From positions 7,858,550 through 7,922,549 of the forward strand of contig CM030931.1 in NCBI GenBank assembly GCA_018136815.1: 64,000 nt of DNA. The letters are read 5' to 3'. Positions 10,755-20,311 of the stretch are shown piece after piece. The position numbers and the translations under genes were made by a program. Source of the stretch: Isochrysis galbana. Taxonomy: Eukaryota > Haptophyta > Isochrysidales > Isochrysidaceae. Position 1 is the first letter of the stretch. Every line of letters begins with the position of its first letter. The notes under the pieces were generated by a model. It saw nothing but the letters and a program-made list of their open reading frames with translations, was not told the DNA's origin and made no database searches.

Positions 10755-11165
10755 ATGCAGGTTATAGCGGAAGCATTGGACAGCATCAGTCCGCCGCCGC
10801 CGGTTGGGGGCTCCCTGTCCGACCTAAGTTTGTTGACGTACACTAACGAATGTAAGTTCTTATTAAATTCATTAGATTTCAAGCACAATACGAAAATTGA
10901 AGACACCTTACACGCCATTTGCGAGATTGATAAACCATTCACACTGGTTTATATTAGACACACTCTCTTGAGCAAGAAATTCACTGAGAAAACAATCCTC
11001 GATATGAGTCGTGATGTTCTGCTTGGTACAATCAAAACTTATGTCAATTTGGAATTAACTCCCCACCTCCAAGAATTGTTAGAAGGTGTCGATTCGGGTT
11101 CAGCTCCCGTAAAGATTGAAACCACAAGGCCCAGCAACATCAAATACAAAAAAGCTCGGCCCTAG
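10755..11165 (+). CDS. Unrecognised 136-aa ORF of unusually AT-rich composition
   Basis: ATG at 10755 to TAG at 11165. The codons are visibly AT-rich (AAA, ATT, TTA, AAT are frequent), unlike host genes nearby. The protein is mixed-composition, with a leucine- and lysine-containing helical middle and a basic end (KYKKARP). It is flanked by a tandem repeat upstream and GC-rich repeats downstream. It may come from a virus-like or mobile element, or be a gag-type fragment. I find no motif that names it. Confidence 0.45.
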   Translation: MQVIAEALDSISPPPPVGGSLSDLSLLTYTNECKFLLNSLDFKHNTKIEDTLHAICEIDKPFTLVYIRHTLLSKKFTEKTILDMSRDVLLGTIKTYVNLELTPHLQELLEGVDSGSAPVKIETTRPSNIKYKKARP

Positions 11166-11252
11166 GACACCGGGTTTCACGGCCACTTTTTTGGGGGGGA
11201 GGGGCCCGGATTTTCTCCCACGTTCAGGGCCTGGCTAAATGCGCGAGGGGGA

Positions 11253-11390
11253 CGACCCGCATATTTGGAAACGAGGGGTACCAAATGAAGGCAAACGACC
11301 TCGTTTCCCCCTTCCTCGAGGGGGACGACCCGCATATTTGGAAACGAGGGGTACCAAATGAAGGCAAACGACCTCGTTCCCCCCTTCCTC
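11253..11390 (+). repeat. Two-copy 71-bp tandem duplication
   Basis: The block GAGGGGGACGACCCGCATAT through AAGGCAAACGACCTCGTT appears twice in direct tandem, ending where the R1 fragment begins. The near identity suggests a recent event. Confidence 0.9.
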
Positions 11391-11950
11391 CTCTGCCTAC
11401 CGGGCTGGTGGCGGCCTCAGACCCGACTTATCCTGTAAACAAGTGCGGGACTTACCTATTTTTCGGCGAGCGGAGCTCTCGCCTCGCCCACCCCCTTCTC
11501 CGCGCTCTCTCTCCCCTCTCCTGCAGGCACGCGCAATGGCGCGCCTGCGACAGGCCTGCAGCTGCCCCTGGCGACCCCTGGGGAGGCTCCTGGAGGCCAG
11601 CTCAGGGGGCAGAGGAGGCTGGGGCTGGGCCCTGGCCCTGGCCTCCCCTGCCTCTCCCTCGCTGGCGCTCCTGGGCCTCAGGGGCCCCCACTCTGCACCT
11701 GTCTGCTTGTCGAACAGAGGGGGAGGGGGGTTGGAGCGATGGGCTGGCCACGACAGGCCAGGACGCGCAAGGCAGGCGAGCCTGCCAGGGAGAGAGTGGG
11801 TCAGCATGGCAGTCTACTCCTGGCAAGCCATCAGGCATGCCAGGAGCATGGGTGGTTCCTCCCCCATGGCAGGGGAGGAGTGGAGAGAGGGGGAGGGCTC
11901 GTGCCCTCCCATGGCCCATGGGCGAACTAAGCATGCATAAACTTAGTTTC
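11391..11950 (+). repeat. R1 retroposon, incomplete copy
   Basis: Same family as 17213-17977, 28464-29224 and 38469-39273. It contains the conserved stem GACTTATCCTGTAAACAAGTG, the pattern ACTTACCTATTTTTCGG, the GC-rich core with CAGCTCAGGGGGCAG, and the end AAACTTAGTT. It lacks the outer segment carrying the poly-C tract and CTACACGTAG block, so it is truncated at the upstream end. I saw no clear target duplication here. Confidence 0.85.
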
Positions 11951-12268
11951 ACCGAGTATGTGCTAGATGTGTGTGTCCTGCGGGGTTTGTACCGCTTTAC
12001 TTTTACTTTGGTGTATTTCCTCAATCCTGATTTTTTTATTTTTCACCCTTAGAAGTTAAAATAGTGTCTTACCGCCCTAATTTTGCTGGCTCGCCCGTTT
12101 CCCGCTTGGGGTCTCGGGTCTCTCGTGTTCTTTCCGTCTGGCTTTCGGCTTTCGCGAGCACCGCCGATGCGTGGCTTTGTCATAGTCGCCCGTGTATTGT
12201 CCATGGAAATCAATGACGTCTACATTATTTTGTATATTAGTACGCTATTAGTAGGCTTCTTCTAGAGC
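11951..12268. other. Spacer downstream of the minus-strand membrane protein gene
   Basis: T-rich 3' flank of the gene at 12269-13372. It holds only short frames and nothing recognisable. Confidence 0.4.
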
Positions 12269-13372
12269 TCAACAAGCTATGAGGGATCGCACGTCCTCCA
12301 ATAGGAGCCTTGCGAAAAGAAGAATCCGACCGCTCACCATGATGACACGGATCAATGCCGCACAAAATAGTTGGGAGCATGGGCGAAGAGTAGGTTGGAA
12401 TACCGCTAGCAAATGCCCGCCAGCGTCCTTACCCTGGTCTATGAACCACTGATCCATCTCGATCAACTCAAGCAATATCCGCAAGGGTTTTGTGCGGTGA
12501 GCAATGTTGTTGAGCTCTGCTAATATTCCCATGCTCAACACGCCAAGATGAGCGATCGCATCGCAGCAAGCTTGAGCCGCGGCCTCTACGCTTTCTGCGG
12601 AACCAAAATCCATGTTCCGTGAATTGGGAAATGATCCGAGCGTATTAGTGTACATTGCTCGGCAGGTAAAAACAGCAGGTGCCTTGCCTCTTTGAGAGAG
12701 CGGTGAAGCTGCCGCAACAGCGATGAGGCCAATGGTTCCTGCCGCGGCAGCACTTGAAACGATCACTCTCTGCAGTACAAAACGTGCACGATTCTCGACG
12801 CGATGTCCCCTTAGTAATCGTTGAAAATGGCGTGCGCTATATGCTTCTATGATGAGCCTCAAGAGTCGTGTTGGGCCTCGACTTAGGATTGCACCCTCTA
12901 TGGCTGCTTGGGGAGTCCTAAAGGACACGAGCCAGCTCAGTGTCGCAACGGCACAAAATTGACAGATTTCGATCGTGACCACAGCCAAGAAGCCTGCCAT
13001 CAGCAAGTCCTTTGCTCGTCCAAAGATCCCCGGGGAAGGTCCATAGTCGCGCGTGGTGATGGCGGCTGCGACAGGTGACAAGAAATCCAGAGAGCGCTGG
13101 ACGTCAGCTTCGGCCCGCGCGACCATCGCCTTGAAAAAAGTGTCGGCGACGGCGGATGCTGCCGCGGCCGCGGCCGTCGAGAGATCTGGCTGGCCGTCTG
13201 CAGAAGGGCGATTGCGTGCCGACTCTCTTGGCCCACAGTGGCAAGGGAGAGTTCGCATACGTATGCTGCGTGTAGTGATCGCGGCCGGCGCCGTCCATGC
13301 GGAAGGGTGCAGTACGAGCGCTGCGAGCGCCAGGGCCCCGGCCATGCGGAAGAGGAAGGCGGGGATACGCAC
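12269..13372 (-). CDS. Unknown 367-aa organelle- or membrane-targeted protein
   Basis: A single uninterrupted frame with ATG at 13372 and TGA at 12269. The N terminus (MRIPAFLFRMAGALALAALV, then LHPSAW) looks like a signal peptide, followed by a Ser/Arg/Ala-rich stretch that could be a plastid transit region. At least two later hydrophobic segments are visible, one around residues 125-145 (LLMAGFLAVVTIE...) and one near residues 215-230 (SSAAAAGTIGLIAVAAA). I recognise no catalytic motif or family. A short motif about 140 bp upstream of the start is shared with the FAN1-like gene. The even codon use and length support a real gene; function is unknown. Confidence 0.7.
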   Translation of the reverse strand: MRIPAFLFRMAGALALAALVLHPSAWTAPAAITTRSIRMRTLPCHCGPRESARNRPSADGQPDLSTAAAAAASAVADTFFKAMVARAEADVQRSLDFLSPVAAAITTRDYGPSPGIFGRAKDLLMAGFLAVVTIEICQFCAVATLSWLVSFRTPQAAIEGAILSRGPTRLLRLIIEAYSARHFQRLLRGHRVENRARFVLQRVIVSSAAAAGTIGLIAVAAASPLSQRGKAPAVFTCRAMYTNTLGSFPNSRNMDFGSAESVEAAAQACCDAIAHLGVLSMGILAELNNIAHRTKPLRILLELIEMDQWFIDQGKDAGGHLLAVFQPTLRPCSQLFCAALIRVIMVSGRILLFARLLLEDVRSLIAC

Positions 13373-13514
13373 GGAAGGGGCGAGTGGACGAGAGAGAGGA
13401 CACGCTGGTGGGAGAGGCAGCGCCGGCGAGGAGGGGCCCCCCGTTCGCTCGCTCTCCTTTCCGGGCCGACCGGAAGCGGCTTCATCGAGACTTAAAAAAG
13501 CTAGGGCTCTCCTT

Positions 13515-13725
13515 TTAACTCCTTACTGCCGGAGCACCGAAACAGGTACTTCGGCTCGGTTTCTTCAGTATTTCTTCTCTCAGCTTCACCCGCAGGCGAT
13601 GCGCCGCCGGGGGGCCGCAGGGGGCATGCCGAGACACAAGGCGATGGCCCAACCATCCACAGATAGGATAATCTAGTTTTAGGACAAAAATAGATGAAAA
13701 TCGGAAGCACCTGTTTCGGTGCGTC
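13515..13725. promoter_or_regulatory. Shared upstream motif, with a second inverted partial copy
   Basis: Read on the minus strand, 13560-13515 carries AACCGAGC, GAAGTACCTGTTTCGGTGC and TCCGGCAGTAAGGAGTTA. The same 46-bp series occurs at 60572-60617 (+), upstream of the FAN1-like gene. At 13704-13722 the block GAAGCACCTGTTTCGGTGC recurs in the opposite direction. The CACCTGTTTMGGTG part can fold into a hairpin. It could be a regulatory element or a small repeat that happens to lie upstream of two genes. Confidence 0.45.
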
Positions 13726-15430
13726 GCTTTGTTACGAATTTCAAAAAAAATCTTCTTAAAAATTCCCGCTACGTATGCGGCGTGAGGCAGCTTGCTAGTG
13801 CACCTCCCTACTACCCAACCTTAACCCCTGACACCCCCCTTCCCCTTCCCCAGTTCCCTCTCTAGTGGAGAAGCTGGTTCCAGGGAGGCCGCGCGCGCTG
13901 CTTCGGCCGGGAGTTGGAGAGAAGGGGGCGGGAGAATGTGGTTCGTCTCTTGATCGAGTTTCGACTCGGATTTTCTCGTTTGTATAACGCGAGATCTTTA
14001 TTGGTTCCCGGTGTGGTTCCTACTAAGAGATTTGGCTACCCTAGGTGATGTTCCTTATGTCCAGGCCTCTCGCCGCCTGCAAGAGGTCCTCTGATGCTCC
14101 CAGGTTGAAATCCTTGTCTATAGTGTATAGAGGGCTTATCATTTTCCGAATATGTTTGTTACTCGGGGCGTGTAGCCCCATGTTCTCGCGCTGTTTTTTT
14201 ATTAACCTTTGAAAGAACCCGACCTTCGCCGTTACCGTTACTAATAAGTGGTATCTCGCAAGGAACGCTCTTAAGATTGTCCTGACGGACCTACCGTCCG
14301 CGTTTGCTCGAAATTTTGGGCAGGAGGGGCGGACCCAGTGGAATCCAGCCCATTGGGGCCCAAGGGGAGGCCATGAGCCATCCTCCTTGTCCCCTCCACA
14401 CCACAAGCCATCGGCTCACCATGGAGGGTGAGCGAGGCTAGGGGGGAGATGAGGTCCGAGCGCTCCGCATGGGGGCAAGAAGGCGCCGGATGAATGCGGG
14501 CAGGTGGGCAGGGTCCATAGGGACCCACCCAGTCCCGTGCAGCAGCTCCATATCACAAGGAGGCCGCAGCGCGGCCCCTTGTGGCTTGAGGATGAGACCG
14601 CGGCGCGGCGCGCCGCGCATCCTGTTACTTCATGACAAGTTAAAAGATACCAAAGGGGGCCACTGAACGCACAGGGCACACTAACAGTATCGCTCACAAA
14701 TCAAACGCACACACGGGGGGATTGCGTGGGAGACTCACACAAGCGAACAAGGAGAGAAGGGGAGAGATCACGGCTCGACTCATGCGGCCCTCTCCACCTC
14801 CTCATCCCAATATAAGTTCTAGGGTGCACACCACGCAAAACCATCCGTGACAGGGTGCTTGCGCTCGCCGCGGCAGGGAGTCCTGTCTTGTGTGCGCGCT
14901 AGTCCCGTTCCTTTGCCGCGCCGCGACCCATAAAAATTTGTTAAAAATTAAGTATGAACTTAGTTGATCTCTCGAAACCCTGCAGGCACGATTTATGCAT
15001 TAATCTAAACCTTTGAGTTCGACTATGACTGTGAAATCATCCCATGAAGAGATATTGCATATTGCGCCGAAAAATAGTGAAAGAATCTTGGGAATGTTCA
15101 AGTCCTCCTTGCCCACAGACACCTCGTCTTGTCGTGAGTTGGAACAATATATCAGCCGGCGAAGCCGCGCTGCGGGTGATAGCTAGAGCTGTCCTCAATG
15201 ATCAAGTCGTTGACGGGCTGCTCGTGTCCAAGCCCAGATTCGATCCCCTGATTGCTAACTTGTTGCGCAAATTGAGGCTTTGCCAGCAAGCTTTGTTCTG
15301 GAAAATTATGAGCATCGCGGAACCAGGCGCGCGAATAGGTCTGTGGCGATCCGGAAAAGCATGGTGGAGTGAGATCACCAGCAAGAGCTGCATGGATACC
15401 CTCAACATGCCCTTGGGTGGCGCGTGGCTG
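13726..15430. other. Gene-poor region with unrecognised ORFs and repeat scraps
   Basis: A minus-strand frame at 14041-14406 ends in a 95-residue AT-richer stretch (from KFRANADGRSVRT to the C terminus RGLDIRNIT) that might be a mobile-element fragment; I cannot assign it. About 14855-14950 is a repeat that recurs inside the TIR element at 58345-58445 (shared GCGGCAGGGAGTCCTGTC and CCATAAAAATTTGTTAAAAA). A plus-strand frame at 15044-15451 overlaps the 3' end of the dioxygenase gene antisense and is probably fortuitous. Confidence 0.4.
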
Positions 15431-16387
15431 TCAGAGGTATGCACGATTTGAAGATGTGGAGCCAAGCACTGGCGCCCACACGTCCACCACCCCAGCGATG
15501 TGCACCTGGTACAGTACGGGGCGTGGTACGGTAGGAGAGGTGTTAGGAAGGCCGCGGTGAAAGACACGATAGTCAAAGATAATCACGTCGCCGCAATCCG
15601 CCTCAAGGGCAACAGAGGCCATCTCATCAATGAAGGGCACCGCTGAGGCTATGTGGGAGCCTGGCCAGAACTCTGTTGGCCCCATGGCCATGGAGGTATC
15701 CACCAGCGGGATGAAGACGTTGACGATGTGCACAGGCAGATCGAGCGAGAAGCCATGTGTCGTGTGGAAGAGGTGCCCCCCGTCCATGTGCGGCTCCTGT
15801 GGACCTGCTCCTGGCAGTGCAATAAAAGCGCCATCGAAATTGTGGCGCGCATCTCTCCCTAGAACGCGCCTAACAAGAGGTTGCCAGAGTCCATCCGCCA
15901 GAGCTGCCGCATCCTCGGCGGGCAGCGTGGTAATGCCCGTTCCAGGCTGCAGAGAGACGTCGTAGCGGAGAGGCGCACGGTGGACCACCTCGCGAAATGC
16001 GAACGAGGTGCGGTAGTCTACACCCTGTTCCTTGAGGTGCGCAACACACTCATCAAGCGCTCCCATCGCGGCGGCGCGACACGATTCACACCGCTCAATG
16101 CTGAGCCCACCCTTGAGCAGCACGACGCCGTTCTCGGCGAGCACGTCCGCTGCCGAGCGCAGCGTCTCGGGGAACAGCGCTCCCTCAGCACGCTCCTCAT
16201 CGGAGATGACGACTGTGAGCCTCTGCAGCATCTTGCCCGCACTCGACTCGGTGTCGGCGGGCGCGCTAGCCATGGAGAGAAGGGATGAACGGCGCGTATG
16301 ATGGCTGACAGGCACATGCTGCGCCAGCCACGCATCCGCTAGGCCCAGCGCGAACGGGAGCAGCAGCGCCGCCGTCGAGCACCGCAT
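15431..16387 (-). CDS. Phytanoyl-CoA dioxygenase (PhyH)-like Fe(II)/2-oxoglutarate oxygenase
   Basis: Predicted to hydroxylate an organic substrate using Fe(II), O2 and 2-oxoglutarate. From ATG at 16387 the protein is 318 residues. It starts with a secretory leader (MRCSTAALLLPFALGLADAW) and a Ser/Arg-rich segment that could send it to the plastid or endomembrane. The facial-triad motif is in EPHMDGGHLF (His200, Asp202) and the distal His in VFHRGLPNTS (His277), with Arg289 placed as the 2-oxoglutarate carboxylate ligand. FWPGSH and GDVIIFDYRVFHRG are typical PhyH strands. An in-frame upstream ATG at 16537 exists, but the leader argues for 16387. Substrate cannot be read from sequence; many algal PhyH homologues are uncharacterised. 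Confidence 0.85.
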   Translation of the reverse strand: MRCSTAALLLPFALGLADAWLAQHVPVSHHTRRSSLLSMASAPADTESSAGKMLQRLTVVISDEERAEGALFPETLRSAADVLAENGVVLLKGGLSIERCESCRAAAMGALDECVAHLKEQGVDYRTSFAFREVVHRAPLRYDVSLQPGTGITTLPAEDAAALADGLWQPLVRRVLGRDARHNFDGAFIALPGAGPQEPHMDGGHLFHTTHGFSLDLPVHIVNVFIPLVDTSMAMGPTEFWPGSHIASAVPFIDEMASVALEADCGDVIIFDYRVFHRGLPNTSPTVPRPVLYQVHIAGVVDVWAPVLGSTSSNRAYL

Positions 16388-17062
16388 CGCGCACGCGGCG
16401 CCAGCGGGGAGAGAGGGAGCGCGAGGCGACAGCAGGGAATGGCCCGGTTCAACATCTACATACTTTAGAATAGCACTCCGCGTGGAGCCAACTCCTGGCG
16501 CGCGCGTAACCCCTAGCACACCTGTCCTTCGTGGCATTCATTAGCTTGGGACCCAGGCTACCCAAGGTCCCAAGGTGCCGGGCGACATCACCGTAGGACC
16601 AGGGCATCCCCTCCGCCCACTCCACCGCCATGGCATCCCCGGGCGCGCCCGCTGAGTCGCCGGACCTGGCGCGCGCGCCGGCGCACGGCGTCGACGAAAG
16701 CGTCCTTCGAGACGAGGAGGAGGCTGGGAGCGCGCGCGGCGTGCGTCCCAGGCGACGGGCAGGTGCCCCGGTATATATACCAGCGGTGGCGGTGGGCGAA
16801 CCCAACCGTCGGAGGATACCAAGCAGAGGGCTCTGCATGCCATCTGCCACTGGTACCACCCACGGGCCGATCGCTCGAAACTCACGACGAAAGCACAATG
16901 GGCCAGCGAGTTCGGTGTGGATCGGCGGCGCTTCCTGCACTGGGAGAAGCAGATGGGCGAGGAGGCCATCGACCGCATCCGGCGTGGAGTCGTCCCTCTA
17001 CCGCCACGGCCTGGGCAACGAGAGGGAGAACGAGAGGAAGATGCGGCGGCGGCGGCGCCGGC
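16388..17062. other. Spacer between the dioxygenase gene and the Gypsy remnant
   Basis: Upstream region of the minus-strand dioxygenase. A TATA-like palindrome GGTATATATACC lies at about 16772-16783, some 385 bp from the ATG, with no proof of use. At 16830-16995 one frame reads QWASEFGVDRRRFLHWEKQM followed by GEEAIDR; this may be more of the retroelement polyprotein just downstream. The frame on the other strand (16541-17215) is a shadow. Confidence 0.35.
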
Positions 17063-18585
17063 GCCTATCCGTTCGATATCGTTTATTGCGATATTCTCTC
17101 GATGGCCCCTACCCACGATTTCGAAGCCGGCCGTTCTGGTTTCGACAAGCTGATTGTTTTGGTGGATTCTCTCTCTCGCTGGATAGAGGCCGAACCTTGT
17201 AATGGGAACCCCCAACTAAGTTTATACTTGGTTGCCCCATGGGGGGGCACGAGCCCCCCCCTCTCTCCACTCCTCCCCTGCCATGGGGGAGGAACCACTC
17301 ATCCTCCTGGCACGCCTGATGGCTTGCCAGGAGGCCACTGCCCTGCTGACCCACTCTCTCCCTGGCAGGCACGCCTGCCTCGCGCGTCCTGGCCTGTCGT
17401 GGCCAGCCCATCGCTCCAACCCCTCCTCCCCCCCTGGTCGACAGGCAGACAGGTGCAGAGTGGGGGCCCCAGAGGCCCAGGAGCGCCAGCGAGGGAGAGG
17501 CAGGGGAGGCCAGGGCCCAGCCCCAGCCTCCTCTGCCCCCTGAGCTAGCCTCCAGGAGCCTCCAGGGGCCGCCAGAGGGCAGCTGCAGGCCTGCCGCAGG
17601 CGCGCCATCGCGCGTGCCGCAGGAGAGGGGAGAGAGCGCGCGGAGAAGGGGGTGGGCGGAGCGAGAGCTCCGCTCACCGGAAAATTGGTAAGTCCCGCAC
17701 CTGTTTACAGGATAAGTCGGGACAGAGTCGGCCGCCCACTCGGAGACACAGGACACAGGAGGAAGGGGAGGAAAGATCACCGGGGGGGGGCGCGGGCCAC
17801 CGGACCATATCTAAGCCCTTCACCCCTATCCCCCTAGTAGTGCACGGGGGGAGCCGCCTTATGGCGGGGGGAGAAAGAAGGGCCGGGGGAGTGGGGGTGT
17901 AGAAAGTATGCTACGTGCTACGTGTAGTAGGTAGTGGTTCCATTCGCCGCGAGTGCGGTAAGAATATTAGAAGGTTTTTGTAATGGGAACCCCTCGTCGG
18001 CCAAATGCCTCGACGTTTTCATGCGCCTCATCGTCGCTCGTTACGGAGTCCCGCGTCAGCTTCGCACTGACGCCGGTTCAAACCTTTGTTCTCGACTAGT
18101 GGCCTCGATTCTCGAAGCTACTGGCGTTGATTTAGGTACCACGGAAGCCTACCTACCGCCATGAGGGCGTGGGATTAGTGGAGAGAGCCCAACAAACTCT
18201 AATCACAATGGCTCGAGTCTCGGACGAAGGCGGCGCACATTGGGCGGACCACCTTCCCTTCCTTCTTATGTCTATGCGAGCGACGGCCGGTCGCGTTGTC
18301 CCTAAGTCGCCGGCCGCTGTTTTGTTCGGACGCGAGTTGCGTCTCCCTGCATAGCTGGCTGACCCAACGCCAGTGTCCGATACGCTACCGTCGCGCTCGC
18401 CGTCGAACGCCGTCGCGTACGCTACCGAGCTCAACAAGAAGCTCCTCAAATCGTGGCGTTGTGCCCTCGAAGCCACTCAGGATTCGCAGCGCGAATCCAT
18501 GCGCTCGGCCGCCCAAAAATCTCGCCTCGATATCGTCTTCAAGCCTGGTGATCGGGTGTGCAAGCGAATCCCCAAGGTTCCCGCC
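17063..18585 (+). pseudogene. Ty3/Gypsy integrase remnant, split by an R1 insertion
   Basis: The catalytic core begins YPFDIVYCDILSM (first Asp) and reads to SLSRWIEAEPCNGNP at 17212. It resumes after the R1 element with SSAKCLDVFMRLIVARYGVP and LRTDAGSNL (second Asp). A one-base insertion near 18160 causes a TGA; the other frame then gives HEGVGLVERAQQ (catalytic Glu) and FGRELRLPA, followed by a TAG at 18352-18354. Past that stop the text goes on to KPGDRVCKRIP, where a truncated TIR element takes over. Protein continuity across the R1 insertion is exact when one target copy is removed. The gene is dead through insertion, frameshift and stop. Confidence 0.85.
17213..17977 (-). mobile_element. 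R1 retroposon, full-length copy 1 (765 bp)
   Basis: Flanked by a direct repeat TTGTAATGGGAACCCC at 17197-17212 and 17978-17993, a long target-site duplication as made by target-primed or similar retroposition. The plus strand starts CAACTAAGTTTATACTTGG after a C-run and ends AATATTAGAAGGTTT. It contains the GC-rich core, a strong splice-donor-like GGTAAGT inside a foldback region (about 17685-17730), and a G-tract. No ORF is conserved among copies, so it is non-autonomous. The strand given follows the copies at 11.4 and 38.5 kb being called plus. Confidence 0.9.
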
Positions 18586-19133
18586 CACCCTCCGCGCCCA
18601 GAGTTCCCCCGCGGAAAGAGTGAACGCACGGCGTGCACCTTCCTGGAAGTTGCTATGCGCACGCACGGCGCCCCCGCGGGGGAGCCGATGCACATCGCGC
18701 CGTGCCCACGCACGGCGTGCACAATGTGATTGCAAGTCATCACACGTGCTGCGTGAAGAAACATCTCTTATATGACTAGTTTACGTAGTTGTGGGCCGCA
18801 GGGGGTACGCAGATGGAACGAGTTGACGTGCGCACGCAAGGCGTATCCGCGGGGGGGGGGGGGGGGGGCGGTCACATCGCGCCGTGCCCATGCACGGCGT
18901 GCACCGATGTGATTGCAAGTCATCAGGTGCTCCGTGAAATCTTGTGTGTATATACGGTCGTCGGCCTTAGAGGAAACGCAGAGGAAAAGCCTTGACACGG
19001 GGCGCGGGGGAAAGCAGAGAAAAAAGTTGTTATGCTAGTCTTCATTTAATTTTAAAATAATGCTCTATGATACAACTGTGGACATTTGATCGCTCAATTC
19101 GACTGATGTCCCACAATTGACGGAACGACACCT
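18586..19133 (-). mobile_element. Truncated TIR/R4 element inserted at the end of the Gypsy remnant
   Basis: On the minus strand it begins at 19133 with GGTGTCGTTCCGTC and follows the left end of the 58132-59017 element (AATTGAGCGATCAAATGTCC). It then carries tandem R4 units with GTGCACGCCGTGC and GGCACGGCGCGATGTG, separated by ACTACGTAAACT and AGAGATGTTTC. Its other end stops around 18586 within a segment shared with 8465-8560, without the second terminal repeat. There is a G-run at 18851-18870. No transposase is present. Confidence 0.7.
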
Positions 19134-20120
19134 CGGGCTCCCCGGATGAGCCGTGCGCCGCGCTAGCCGCCGGTGCGCCTCCGGAGCTCGTTTCCAAAGA
19201 GGAAACGAGCTTCGCTCCGACAACCTGTAGCGGGCGTGGACGTTGGCAGCTGCGCACGCACACGCTTGGGGCTTGGGGGCCCTTGCGCATCCAACATCCA
19301 ACTCGCCGGGGGGTGGATCCCACAAGGTGGAAGATGGAAGATGGTTACAATGGCCTCCCACCACCTCAATGTGCAATGTGCACCAAGGAATAAGGAGCTG
19401 AAGCGGGGGCTGAGCGGCTGAGCTGGCAGCGACCTTGCGGTATTTTGCCCCACTGTCCATTGTTTTTTGCACTGTTTTTACTGTTTTTTTAATCCCTCAA
19501 AACGACGGATTTTACTGTCTTTCTAAACCTCACCCACTGTTTTTCACATCTAGGCCGCGAGTTTGCAGTTTGCGCGGGGGAAAACTCGAAAAACTCGGGA
19601 CTCGAGTCTCGAGACGCGAGTCGCGAGCGCCGGATTTGATTTTGAAGTCCAAGCGCCGTCCGCCAGTAGGAGGAGTGCGCCCGTCAAGTCCGGTGGGTCG
19701 GTCGTCAGCAGGCCGGCCCTCGTCTCTTCGAGGGTGTCGTGCGCGTCTTCTGGCCCTTGCCACTCGTTCTCCGTGATGGCCAGCGTGGTGTCGCTTCCGG
19801 CCGGCGTCGGCGCGTCCGGGCCTTCTCCGCCATCTTGCGAGAGGGTCAGAGGGTCGTCGCGTCGGCGTCGGCGGGGGGGAACGATGCCTGGGTGGACAGC
19901 ATGAGCGGTGTAGTGTGTGTGTGTGTGTGTGTTGGTGCGGGGCTGGTGGCGCGCGTCGGCGAGAAGAGGCGAGGCGGGAAGGGGGGGCGTGACCTTCCCT
20001 CCTCTCTTTTCTCCGGTCTTCGCGCGCTCGCTGCTCCGTTGGCGTTCACTTGCGCAAACTAAAGTTCGCTGTCTAAGTAAAGAGTTATAAAGTAGAGCGA
20101 GTCGGAGAGAAGAAAACACG
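19134..20120. other. Gene-free stretch upstream of the Copia element
   Basis: Long GC-rich frames occur on both strands (for example 19550-20155 minus) but with no recognisable domain. T-rich runs with repeated ACTGTTTTT words lie at 19455-19550, self-complementary GACTCGAGTCTCGAG near 19600, and a (GT)n microsatellite at 19913-19934. The Copia element inserted at the right edge. Confidence 0.45.
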
Positions 20121-20125
20121 GAGGA

Positions 20126-20311
20126 TGTTTGACTCTGACCTCTGAGCGAGGGCATTTTGTAGTATACGTGTCAGATCTACTCCGAGTGAAGGGAGGGGAA
20201 CGTACCGTCGTCACCGTCGTCGTTGTGTGAGCGCGCTAGCTCAATGATGTTCCCCTTGGTCTACACGATATTGCTATCAATCACTGGGTCCCCATGGGTT
20301 GGGGCCAAACA
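20126..20311 (+). repeat. 5' LTR of the Copia element
   Basis: 186 bp, TGTTTGACTC...GGGGCCAAACA with 6-bp inverted ends. The polyprotein frame already opens inside it (ATG at 20223). Confidence 0.97.

Noticed and set aside
16541..17215. 224-aa minus-strand ORF as a gene upstream of the dioxygenase
   Set aside because: Overlaps antisense to the Gypsy integrase core on the plus strand, which has real motifs.
17109..17780. Long ORFs (up to 223 aa) recurring at 11.4, 17.2, 28.5 and 38.7 kb
   Set aside because: They lie inside R1 copies, shift frame between copies and have no conserved start or stop; the element is non-coding.
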